This document shows positions 54,276 to 64,000 of a stretch of DNA of 64,000 bases, piece by piece. Made by a program: the position numbers and the translations under genes. Each line of letters starts with the position of its first letter. Positions within the stretch are counted from its first letter, which is position 1. The notes under the pieces are model-generated. The model was not told the DNA's origin. It saw only the letters and a list, made by a program, of their open reading frames with translations, and searched no databases. The stretch comes from Ceratorhiza oryzae-sativae (lineage: Eukaryota > Basidiomycota > Agaricomycetes > Cantharellales > Ceratobasidiaceae): the NCBI GenBank assembly GCA_030998015.1, contig JARWMV010000233.1:1-64000 (forward strand), read 5' to 3'.

Positions 54276-55821
54276 AACAAAAACAGTTGCCCGAGAGGCT
54301 GGTGTGGTTCAAGCTCTTGGGACGGCGCCAGTCAGAAAGAAAACAAGAGCCAGGATCTGATTGGGAAGTGTGTGAGGCTTCAGGTGTTGATTGAGTCTTG
54401 CCAGGTGCCTGGGCAGGTTGTGCTATGCAGAGGCTGCTCTGGAGCAACTTGGATTGAATCTGTTTGACCTGGAAATGAGGCCAGAGGTCATCCAAGACCG
54501 AACAGTTCAGGACCATCACATCCATGGATTTGTCGCAGCGGGTGAGGGTTCACATTTGGATGTCATACCTGAGCCATAGCTCCCATTCCGAGTGGAGTGT
54601 TGGTTGTCTGCAAATGAGTTCACAGTGTTTTCGCCAGCCTTCGTAATCCTTGCTATGCAGATAGTCCCTAATCAGGCTGAGGAACTGAGGAACCACCTGA
54701 TCCCATTGGGTGAACATCATGGCATGCTCGTCCCAAGATGGGTCCTTGACATCTACATCCAGCACCTGAATGCTGCCTTGGTTGTTGAAACCTAGGGTAT
54801 GGCTCACCACATGTCCTCCTGCGACTTTCTTGCAATACTCATCGTCCAGCATTGTAAGCACTATATGCTTAACCCAGCCTTTACGAACGTTGGTGATAAC
54901 GTTGTTGGTGATCGGGAGATGCATGCCTGACACAGTATGACCTGGGATGATGGAGTCGGTGGACCCTTTTGAAGAGGTCAACAAAGACTTCAAACAGGTA
55001 CCTGTGGACAGGGCACACCTGTAAGTAAACGTTGCAAGACAGATATGGAAATCCACAGCATGGACGCAGGTGTGGACACTGGGAATATCATGGGAATGAT
55101 GCATGAATGGGCAGGCCATGGATAGCCATACTGAGAAAGAGAGAGACCAGGTGCTGGAGCACCCTGTGTCTGAGGAATATAGATGAGACTGCTTACGATT
55201 CTTCTGTTTAGTGTGAGATCGGCTATCCTTGCCTATACCATGATTGAGGCCAAGAGCGGATGCATCCTGACCAGGCAAGCTCCATTGCTTCCCCTTCAAC
55301 ATTGAGTCAGGGTTACCAGCTTGTCCAGAACCGGCTGGGAGTGCCATCTCCTCCTCCAATTGGTTGGCCTGGGCGCGCAGGAGCCTGATGTACTCCTGGC
55401 GCTGAGCAGTGTCCCCCGTCTTGGGCGATGCCAGGGTGTGCTTGCAAGGGTCTTGTTTGGTGGCGTCGCCTCATTCGTGATTGCGTCTGCACAATTGATC
55501 GCCATTGTCGTCAAAGAGGGCGGTTGGTGTATTCCATGGCTGGCGCATCAAGTCGACAGGAACGAGAGGTACTAAGTCGCAGGGTTCGGGTCTGGGTCCT
55601 GGTCTGGGTAGGGGCAGGGGCAGAGGCAGGAGCAGGGGCGCATCGGATAGGGCCGAGGATGAGGGTGCAGGAGGCGGATGGTCATCTGCCATGTAGACAC
55701 ACACATGCTTGTTAGTCATGCATGACCTGCAACTCAGTAGCTCACGAGTGCATCTTGTGTTCCAGTGCTCTATGCAGGTGTTACACCTCAGACAGCCAGA
55801 AGGATGTGGGTGTGGGGGCAT
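54049..55821 (-). pseudogene. DIRS-like Gag
   Basis: A single frame of about 590 codons with TGA stops at 55471-55473 and 54550-54552. It begins with a Cys-rich segment (CLRCNTCIEHWNTRC...CRSC), then a Pro/Leu-rich linker and a helical region (RQEYIRLLRAQANQLEEEMA). The gag core follows (FLSLIRDYLHSKDYEGW), with a CCHC knuckle CFCCGDKGHHAHKC and further Cys/His pairs near the end (CNHKHICSLC). The frame has no indels, so only stop-creating transitions broke it. Confidence 0.75.
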
Positions 55822-55899
55822 TTAGCACACTTGTCGAAAGATGAGGGTTGGTGCACCAGGCGGGTAGAGGGGACAGGTTATCGAGGACCATAGTCTGGT

Positions 55900-58320
55900 G
55901 GAAAAAACACTAGTGGATATAGCCTGAGGCCATGTGGGGACTGCGCAGTGGGGGATGTCGTATACATGACCTAAGTGTGGTCAAGAGGAGAAGAACATGA
56001 TAAGACACATGACCACTGCAACTCTGATGATCTGTGGCCAAGTATCCTGTCTTGTGTCTCCACAGGCTGCAACTCATACATGCACAAATTGTTCTATGAG
56101 TCTCAGAGCACCTGTAGTTAAGTGTGTGCTTGTGCAGAGGCAATTTAGGTAGAGATGTTGGGTGAGAAATTTGCTGGTTACCTGCACCCACACCCAGTAA
56201 CTGGTGCCCTAAGAGCCCTACCTGCACCCGCACCCACACCCATGGCCAGTATGCTGGTATACCTGCAGTATCTGGCATTTTACCTGCATTCCTGCCATTG
56301 CAGGTATACCCACAGTTAAGTGTCACTGCAAGCTTATGATGTATATACCATAAAATAAGAAAAATTCGTAGATTTCTAATGATATATAATGCATCCCATA
56401 CAAAACATTCTAGTGCCTGTCACAGTCCAAACAGTGTGGAGGTGAATCCATTAAAAGGGGGATACTTTTGGAAAACTCATCACAAGTATTAGCTTATGTA
56501 CTCATAAAATGCGCAGAATTCACAGCTTTTCAACCATGTATGTATCACATGTGGGAAAAATCTCAGTCATGAGATCGCAAGGCTTTTGTCCTGGGAAATA
56601 ATCCCCAAATATGCGCAGCCCTGATTTCAACATCAAGGAGGCATTTCCAAGCAAATATAATGGTTCCAGTGGACTCAGAGTGTTAGAAAACCCCTATGTC
56701 GTATAGCATTGTGCTCATAACTATGTCCCATGTAGGTGAACTCACTCCCTCTCCCATGATTTCCAGCTGATGCCCAGTTCCCCCGGGTCAGGACAAGCAA
56801 ACTCACCAAATGGACATGTAGATGAGTATTATAGGTCACTCTATTACAGTAATAACGTGCTCTGAGTCCATCTGGATCATCAGAAACCCTTCAAACTCCC
56901 TCAGACATGCTGGAAAGGGGATTTGGCTGTAATTTCAGTACTAAGGCGTATGTTTCCCCTGTTTCACCCTCTAAATCTTGTCCAAATGAGCTGAAATTTT
57001 GTAGGTAGCATCTCTTACACCTATCGCATCTATCTAATACAAGGGAGCATCATTTGCACAGTGGAATTCACTAGTAGTTTTTGGACTGTTAGGGGTTTCC
57101 CCCCTGTATTTCCCCTATAACTTATGCTACAGTAATGCTATGAAGCTGAAACCAGTATATTTGAGCTTTCCTAACTCATGCGCATCTAATGATATATATA
57201 TTGAGTATTTGGTGAGTTTTGAAAGTGGCCACTGGCTGTGCTTTGGGGGGATTATTCTCCTAATGTGTTTGCTTGCGATCCACCCTTAGAAAAAGGTTAT
57301 TGCCTATGTGTTATATATGGTTAGAAAGCTATATTTTCACTCTATTTAATGGTACTATTTACAAACAATTGCGGTGACTTTTTGTGTTACCTCACTCTGC
57401 TCTCACAGCCATTCTTGCTGCTCTTGCCACACAGGTATCTGTGGGTACAGCAGCACTTGTTTGTGGGTTACTGCAGGTTACCTGCCTGGTTATCTGCAGG
57501 TTTTGGGCCATACCTGCACCTGCACCTGCACCCTGCAGCAGGTATTTGCAGGTATTTTTACCCACAGAATGCCAGTATACCAGCTGCAGGTTTCTTGGGC
57601 AACATGCCTAAATTTAGGGGTATTTTGAGCATCAGGGGGGTATGTTCCATGGATTTTGTGCACTAATACAGCTCCAATCATGCTGATTTTGGTAAACAGC
57701 ATAACTACAGTGGTTTGCATTAATTTCTTACAGGGGAGCAAAGTTTCCATGGCTGGCTTCACTAGTGTCTGTGGCACTGCTCAGGGGCTAACCCCCTGTA
57801 TATCACTTATATCTCCTCAGAAATGAGTTGGATTAGTATGTGAGTGAGCTCATTTGATTCCCCTCAGCTAGACAAGTTGAATGGTATGTGTATGCTCCTG
57901 TTCAGCACTTAGTTGGGCAAGCATGAGTGGTTGTGCTTACCCCTGATTATTTTCACAAGACTAAAGTATGTTGATCTCACTCAATTTCAACTTCTAATAC
58001 ATTATGTATACATTAATGAGATGCACTGAATTTTGCGCATTTAATGGTGTATTGAATGCTACAAATGGTGGGGGTCATGTGATGGGGCAGGAATGCAGGA
58101 ATGCAGGAATGCAGGAGCTGCAGGACTCTGCCCAGGACTCTGGCACCCCTGGGGCAATTTCTGCACTGTCTCCATCTTCTGCAGCGCTGGAATATGCCAG
58201 AGTTTCATATAGAATTGCTGCATGTTCTGGCTGCAGGAGCCTGGCACAGCACCCTTACAACACACTCCATCAACCAGTAACCAGAGTTGAGGTTGGTTAC
58301 ATGAGAATTTGCTGAGGAGC
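55900..58320. repeat. non-autonomous inverted-repeat elements
   Basis: No gene. Clusters of ACCTGCACCC/TACCTGCA motifs at about 56160-56330 face GGTTACCTGC/GCAGGT clusters at 57420-57590. The sequence between them includes AATGCGCAGAATTC (about 56512) shared with the hAT-like element at 25494. 57750-58060 also resembles 26060-26320 (TATATCACTTATATCTC, TTTTGCGCATTTAATG). 58085-58110 holds three AGGAATGC units. Probably overlapping hAT-type non-autonomous copies; ends not resolved. Confidence 0.42.
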
Positions 58321-58988
58321 TATTACCAAAGTATTAGTATGACATCAAAGGGAACTGTACCAAGATCCTTACCACATATAGCAACTCCATTGACACCCAA
58401 GCATGTGCCAAAATGATTCCAGATCTGTCACCAGTGATAGACCCTACAACATCTGCAATCTCTTGCATCCAGGCATTCATTGAACCACAATGCTGGCAAA
58501 CCATCTGGAGGCCAAGTGGGAGTTGCATATGTTTGCAAGTGGGCAGGCTCAGGTCTCCCAAGTGTTGGCCTTAACCCTTCAATGCTTTGAGGACTTTTGG
58601 TATATGTGAATAAGTCCATGGGCTGACTGAGATTTCAGGCAAGGTCCATGCAAGGTTATAGAGTTATGAGCACTCCTCTCCCTTGTTTTTCTGGCACTTT
58701 GGATTATACACAAGAACTTTCTATTATATCACCTGGATATAAGCTAGCTTGTGTGCTGTACATGAGCTTCAGGCTCTTCTTGGGTATAGGTGGCAAATTC
58801 TTGGTACATTTGTGTTTCCAAAAGGTGTGTTCTGGAGAAATGTTGAGCAACTCAACTGATACACCCAATGGTGGCATTGCAATGGGGTGGACCTCAGCAA
58901 TGCAGTAAGCTGGGTGCTGGGAGAATTGGTGAAGAAACCTTTCAGAGATGCTCTGTAGATGTGACATAACTCTAGGACCCACACACCC

Positions 58989-59200
58989 CATGTCATATGC
59001 CATACAATACAGGGCATGTGGGTGCTTGTTCGATGCGGTCTCCTGCCTCTAGTCCGAATTTGTTGTGAAAAGTAGCTATATGCGCTGCTTGATTCACAAA
59101 TCAACGCATATATGCCGCTCTCTCGATCTGTTCGGACTCGCGACGCAAGGGCGGTTGGAATGAGCACCCACATGCTCTGTGTCGTACACCGTATGACGTG
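58989..59200 (+). mobile_element. short inverted-repeat element (MITE), CpG-rich copy
   Basis: About 212 bp with inverted ends of the type CCATGTCATA...CAGGGCATGTGGGTGCT and the reverse at the other side. The internal sequence (GCTGCTTGATTCACAAATCAA) matches the reverse complement of 59551-59765. It keeps its CpGs. Confidence 0.62.
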
Positions 59201-59269
59201 AAAACACCACCACTCTCAATGGATCAAGTTATGTTTATGGCTTGCCTGATTGAACAGGGTATGGTGTGC

Positions 59270-59482
59270 CCATGTCATACATTGTATGATACATGGCATG
59301 TAGGTACTCAAACTGACCCCACCCATTTGGCAAGACAAAATCCATTGCAAGAAGATTGTACATGCACAGCCTTGGGTTGTGATCTTGCATGTATGCTACA
59401 TACTCAGTGTATTCTGACTTGCTGCAATTGTGCAGTCATTTTGAGTACCCACATGCCATGTATCATATGACATATGACATGG
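59270..59482. mobile_element. related inverted-repeat element
   Basis: Same terminal motifs (CCCATGTCATACATTGTATG and CATATGACATGG) with an unrelated middle. Probably a subfamily using the same termini. Confidence 0.45.
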
Positions 59483-59550
59483 ACACACCATACCCTGCTT
59501 AGCCAGGCAAGCCTTACACAAAACTTGATGTATTGAGAGTCAGGGTGTGT

Positions 59551-59765
59551 CCATGTCATATGGCATACTACACAGGGCATGTGGGTGCTCATTCCAACCA
59601 CCCTTGTATCACAAGTCTGAATAGATTGAGAGAGCAGCATATATGTGTTGATTTGTGAATCAAGCAGCTCATATAGCTGCTTTTCTCAACAAATTTGGAC
59701 TCAGGGCACAAGACCACTTCAAACAAGCACCCACATGCCCTGTGTTGTACACTGCATGACATGGA
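59551..59765 (-). mobile_element. short inverted-repeat element (MITE), CpG-depleted copy
   Basis: About 215 bp, antisense to 58989-59200. CpGs of that copy are TG or CA here (for example CAACGCATATATGCCGCTC versus CAACACATATATGCTGCTC). Confidence 0.62.
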
Positions 59766-60027
59766 CACACCAGCAACCTCAGTGGATCAAGCCTTGTGCA
59801 AGGCTTACTCTGGCTGCAAAGTATGCTGGTCTGTCTATGTCACATAAGTGAAGTGGGCTTGGCAGCTCATGTCCTCCCCAATGGCTCATGTGTGCATGCA
59901 GTGCCAAGGCAGCACATTCCCAGTGCAGGTGTGCATATGCTGTACACACACCTGCACTCATGGCTGCCCACTAGATCTAAGGTCCTATTAACAGACAACA
60001 GTCACCTGGGCAAGCTCTATTTGACCC

Positions 60028-60075
60028 CCACCCTACCCCAATCCTACCCCAATCCTACCCCAATCCTACAAGATT
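60028..60075 (+). repeat. ACCCCAATCCT microsatellite
   Basis: About four units of CTACCCCAATC (11 bp) ending in TACAAGATTCAATCCTACC. Confidence 0.75.
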
Positions 60076-60089
60076 CAATCCTACCTCAT

Positions 60090-61560
60090 CCTAGCCAGGC
60101 CTATAACCAGATAAGGTTATGGTTAAGGGAGGATTAGTCATCCAGTATGACTTGTCCTTGACTCTTTAGCTGACTAAGTGTCATGTGACTCAGGGTATAT
60201 TACCAATCCCAGGTCACTTAGTTGGGCACCTCTCAGTCCCTTCAGGGTCTGAGCACCTGTTCTGGCAATTTGAGAACCCTCAGGGTTCCCCAGGCAGGGT
60301 CTGGGTGGAGTTGAGTTGAGCCCTCAGCTGGATGATCTTTGGATCAACTGAGTCTGTGGGAGCCTCAGCTTCACACAGATTGGCTCAGTATGGACCTTGA
60401 CAGTTCTTGGTGTTGGTCAGGTGTCTCACCCTGGTTGGCCAGTCATGTGGAGGAGTGATCACATGAACAGCTACCATCTAGTCAGGATCAGTCAGCTGTT
60501 CTTCTCCTTTGTTTGGTTATGTCTTCTTCCCTTGGCATTTCTCATGCCAGTGACATGGCATGTTCATCTGCCACAGCATAAAAAGACACAGTGGAAGGGC
60601 TCTGATGAGTATCTACAAGAGTCTCTCCTGGGTATTTACCTAGGAGTTCTTAGCCTTTCTTCTGCTCATCACTGCTCATGCTTGCTCTGCTTGCACTCAC
60701 ACCTCCTTGCTCCACCTAACCTAACCTAACCTAACTGTACAAAAAATTAAACATTGCCATTGTCATCATCATAATTTTGAGAATTTGAGGCTCTTGAAGA
60801 TGTGGAGGAACAATTTGCCAGATTCTTGCAGCAGAGGTAGGAATGCAGTGCTGTTCCCCAAATCACTCAGCTGCAGACATAGCAGGATGCTGGTATACAG
60901 GGGTAACCCAGATTTTCCCATACCCTGCCAGATTTATTGTGTCAGTAAGGAAACTGTACATATGGCAGACTTTGATTGGAATGTAAGGAATAGCATAATG
61001 CATTAACTTATTTGAGCTTCCAAATGGTATTTTACATGTGTACAGGTTTCATGTTGTTGACTTGTGGCAGGCAATTGGTAAGTTGCCTGAATGCCAGAAA
61101 GGGGGAAAGAATAACAAAACTCACCATAACCATATGCTTTGTTGCTCATCAAAGGCAAGTCCTGACTATTCTATGCATCAAAAGCACTTTCCCCACTCTT
61201 CAATCATCTCAGGGGCTGGTGGCTTCAAGGTCTCCCAAAGATAACCTTTCTCCCCTTGCAGTGTTATGTGTCTTCTCTTAGCTGTGGGCTCAGGCCAACA
61301 TGCCTCTAGTACAGATTCTATCAGTTGTTCTATTCCATGTGGCATTCAATCTTGGCCCCTGATCCTGTTTTAGTGTACACCCCAGAAGAACTGTCTGTAT
61401 TGTCTTGTATGTAGCACACAAGCACACTGCCAATTTGACACCCATAGTGACACTACTTGGTATGCAAAATATGTGGGCAGCCAAGGCATTGGATGCAGCC
61501 AAAACTATTGTTGCTGCATATTATCATACCTAAGCAATGATGGAACAGAATTCAAAGAAT
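60090..61560. other. no confident gene; possible LTR-like promoter
   Basis: CATAAAAAGACAC at about 60577 is a possible TATA region, and four CCTAA units lie at 60715-60736. Short open frames have no recognisable product. Confidence 0.3.
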
Positions 61561-61566
61561 TGTTGC

Positions 61567-62210
61567 ATTTTGCTGGACATCATCAGCAATACACATGATC
61601 TACTGTGCAGTGCATGGTAGATCATGTGATCAGATGCTCAATGGTGATGGCAACATTGAAAGCCCATTAATGACTTCTTTCATGATTTTCTATGCAGGAT
61701 CCAACAGTTAATGTTATTTGACAAGTGAGCACTGATCTATAGCAATACTCAAAATTTGTCCACTGGGTGTTGACATTACCAGTAACACATGCAACCCACC
61801 ATGTGGTGCATGGTAGGTCACATGATCAGATGCTCAACAGTGATGGCAACATTGAAAGCCCATTAATGAATTCCATCATGATTTCCTATAAAGGATCCCC
61901 CATTTAATGTAATTTGATGAGTGAGCACTGATTTATGGCAGTACTTAAAATTTGTCCACTGGGTGTTGAACCTACCAGCAACACATGTGGTGCATGGTAG
62001 ATCATTTGATATGACACCCTACAGTGATGGCAACATTGAATGCCAACTAATCAACTTTGGCCATGCTAATGCAGATGGGATACAGCACATGATTCAACTT
62101 ACTGAGTGAGAACTGATTTGTAGTATTTCTTATACTTTATTTACTGGGTGGTGACCTAACAACACCTTTGACACATGTGGCCTACTGTGTGCCACACAGT
62201 AGATCACATG
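61567..62210 (+). repeat. diverged ~190-bp tandem repeat
   Basis: Three to four units sharing ATGATC(A)GATGCTCA, GATGGCAACATTGAA and TTTGTCCACTGGGTGTTGA. The GATGGCAAC marker is at about 61646, 61842 and 62026 (steps of 196 and 184 bp). Units contain palindromic TGTGGTGCATGGTAGATCA blocks. No coding potential. Confidence 0.65.
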
Positions 62211-62692
62211 ATCAGACATGGGACCACAGGAGAGACATTGATTGTCCACACACTAAACCTTTGCCATCATGTTGTTCCTCCATACATAGGATGTGTTCAT
62301 TCATTGATTGAGCCCCTTTTGCATGCACATTTGATCTGTCTACTTGGTGGAGACTCCAGTGTGTAGTTGATTCCATGTGGCAATGAGACAGCTCCGATTG
62401 GGCTGAAATTTTTTGGCTAGGTGCGCATGTGTGACGCCTATGCGCTGGCAAAATTGCAGCCAAATCCAATCACAGGCCCTTGAGATATTCGAAAATTTCC
62501 ATAGATTATTTGACTGATTTCCTCTCTATAACCAGTGCAGACACAAGTGATTTTTGAAGGTCATGGTGATAATAGGTACAGTCAAAGATCTAGTGTGTCT
62601 CTAGACCAACAGATGATGGAGTACTGGAGTGAGAACACAGGTATGTAGGAGATTTCCCAACCTACCTCCACCTAGATTTCAGTATTAACCTA

Positions 62693-64000
62693 ATTCCTGG
62701 CACTCCAACTATGCTGTGCAATGAGGTGGGGCTGGGAAAAACAACACAGATCCTGGGTGTCATCCAAATGATTGCTCACATGCACCACTGGCAGGAGATG
62801 TCAGTGGATAAGAAGCTGCAGCTGCTCAACCTGGCAATCAGTGAGTGGTTGTTGACTGTGTAGAAAGCAGCAGCTGATGGGATATGTAGAGAACCAAACA
62901 CCATACTTTGAGGGTAAAGACAGCATCCCAAACCTGCTGCATCTCATTGTTGTCCTTTGTATGCTCACAAGTCAGTGGATTCAGGAGATCACCTGATTTG
63001 TTGCAGCTGGTAGTTTTCAGGTGGTACAGTATTGCTGTCAGAAGGAGAATCTGGGTCAGTTCTTCTCCACACCAGGCAGCAATTATGTACAAGTGGCAGG
63101 ACCCAATGGCTCAAAAGCAGGCCAAGTGATTGTGATTGCAGATCAGTTGGTGAGTTGATCTTGTCCAAGTAGGATGACCATTAAAGCCTTCTTGCCTCTC
63201 AGGCTCTTGAGGTTGAGGCCATGAAGTACTTCAAGAAGCCTGAGAGGAGCAGGAGCCAAGCAGCTCAGGAACATGTGGCAGCTGGGGACCCCAGAGTGCT
63301 TGTACCTCTACCAGGCAAATCACTTGCAGGAACAATTTGGAACCAGAAGTTTGTCCTGGTTGCCTATGATGAGTCTCATCTCCTTTGGAACAGTAGAATG
63401 ACTAGCCTGGCATGCCTCAAGCTGTCTGCCAACTTGTTGGTGTGCATTGCCACCACAGCAACACCTATCTTCACAGGATCAAAGGTATGTGTTGCATACT
63501 TCAGCTGCACAATGATCAGTGTCTCATGTGATAAATACCAGGACATCACAGCTCAAGGGCACCTCCTTCACCATCATCCACTCATTGGCAATGCAGGAGT
63601 GAAGCTTTTCCATGAAATGTGTGCAGCAGAGAAGGAGGCAACTGTGGAATGGAATGACAACTCAGCCACCATCATTGAGCAGGCAATCCAGGACAACATG
63701 GCAGATATATGTTTGGAGCAGTCCCAGGATCAGCTGCAAGAAATTGCCAGGGTTGAGGCAAGTGTGAGGGATCAGTACCAGAGCAAGGACTAGCTCAAGA
63801 TCCTCAAAACTGAGTATGTCAATGAAACATCAGTTGACATATTGCAGGAGGCCATGCACCTGGTTATTCTTTGGCAAACAGGTAGGTCCTTGGATGCAGA
63901 TGGTCAACCCCCCAAGAACATCCAGCCATATGTTCAAGTCTTTGTATGGACTGCATTGGACCATTCCAAACAGGAAGTTGTTGACAAGGTGAACAAGGTT
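62693..64000 (+). pseudogene. SNF2/helicase-type ATPase, partial and decayed
   Basis: Exon-like 62693-62840 carries motif I (LCNEVGLGKTTQILGVIQ), followed by a GTGAGT donor. A segment near 63056-63150 reads FFSTPGSNYVQVAG...VIVIADQL. Exon-like 63202-63484 has motif II as VLVAYDESHLLWNS and motif III CIATTATPIF, then a GTATGT donor. This matches the Walker A, DExH and SAT-like order of SNF2-family DNA-dependent ATPases. A TAG at 63791-63793 and uncertain splicing suggest decay. It continues past the window end. It could be a captured or repeated host gene. Moderate certainty for the family. Confidence 0.6.

Larger units (their letters stand above)
28600..55821 (-). mobile_element. DIRS-like tyrosine-recombinase retroelement with nested inserts
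   Basis: Antisense order: gag (55821-54049), reverse transcriptase (54275-53188), RNase H (30898-30256) and tyrosine recombinase (30215-29001). Gag plus RT-RNase H plus tyrosine recombinase, without DDE integrase, defines DIRS-type elements. The pol frame is split by a solo LTR (30899-31865) and by two Rep-gypsy elements. Joined in reading order across the spacer 42571-42617 the frame continues, which confirms that they are one gene. The element without inserts is about 5 kb. Its terminal repeats were not located, so both ends given are approximate. Stops in gag, RT, RNase H and recombinase make it dead. Confidence 0.8.

Noticed and set aside
60715..60738. Telomere-like CCTAA repeats
   Set aside because: Only four 5-bp units, not the fungal CCCTAA hexamer, in a region that is not terminal.

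Overview
The window looks like a transposon-rich stretch of a filamentous basidiomycete nuclear genome, most likely an Agaricomycete; Rhizoctonia/Ceratobasidiaceae is a guess. The evidence is the small GT-AG introns (37-58 bp), a TPR-CHAT gene, chromodomain Ty3/gypsy retrotransposons, a DIRS-like tyrosine-recombinase retroelement, Tc1/mariner and hAT elements, and heavy CpG-to-TpG/CpA decay. No bacterial operons, rRNA genes or CRISPR arrays were seen.

Layout. 1-3.2 kb: little recognisable coding, one tandem duplication. 3.26-7.0 kb: a spliced TPR-CHAT gene that looks intact. 7.5-15.5 kb: a spliced gene ending in a SAM-like domain, split by two solo LTRs and by an antisense LTR element (retro-A), which itself holds a solo LTR carrying a dead Tc1 element and a further solo LTR. 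15.65-22.6 kb: a full-length self-priming chromodomain gypsy element (gypsy-C, TSD CTTAG) inserted in a decayed antisense DDE transposase gene. 24.6-27.7 kb: a sense copy of retro-A with an LTR-in-LTR-plus-hAT nest. 28.6-55.8 kb: an antisense DIRS-like element (gag, RT-RNase H, tyrosine recombinase) split by a solo LTR and by two 10.6-kb gypsy elements lying head to head. 55.9-62.6 kb: short inverted-repeat elements and tandem repeats. 62.7-64 kb: part of a decayed SNF2-type helicase gene running off the window.

The most unusual system is the pair at 31,963-42,570 (minus) and 42,618-53,187 (plus). Besides gag and chromodomain pol, each copy carries a third ORF, a divergently transcribed small two-exon gene, a repeat-rich intergenic region, a CRESS-DNA-type Rep gene (HUH endonuclease plus superfamily 3 helicase), and a tRNA-like hairpin before the polypurine tract. 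The Rep gene is uninterrupted in the minus copy and has two stops in the plus copy. Target-site duplications, LTR subtypes and the spacer's coding sense all show that the segment between the two elements was inverted by recombination after both had inserted.

Nearly every disabling mutation I could trace in the retroelements is a C-to-T or G-to-A change at a former CpG, as expected from methylated-CpG decay.
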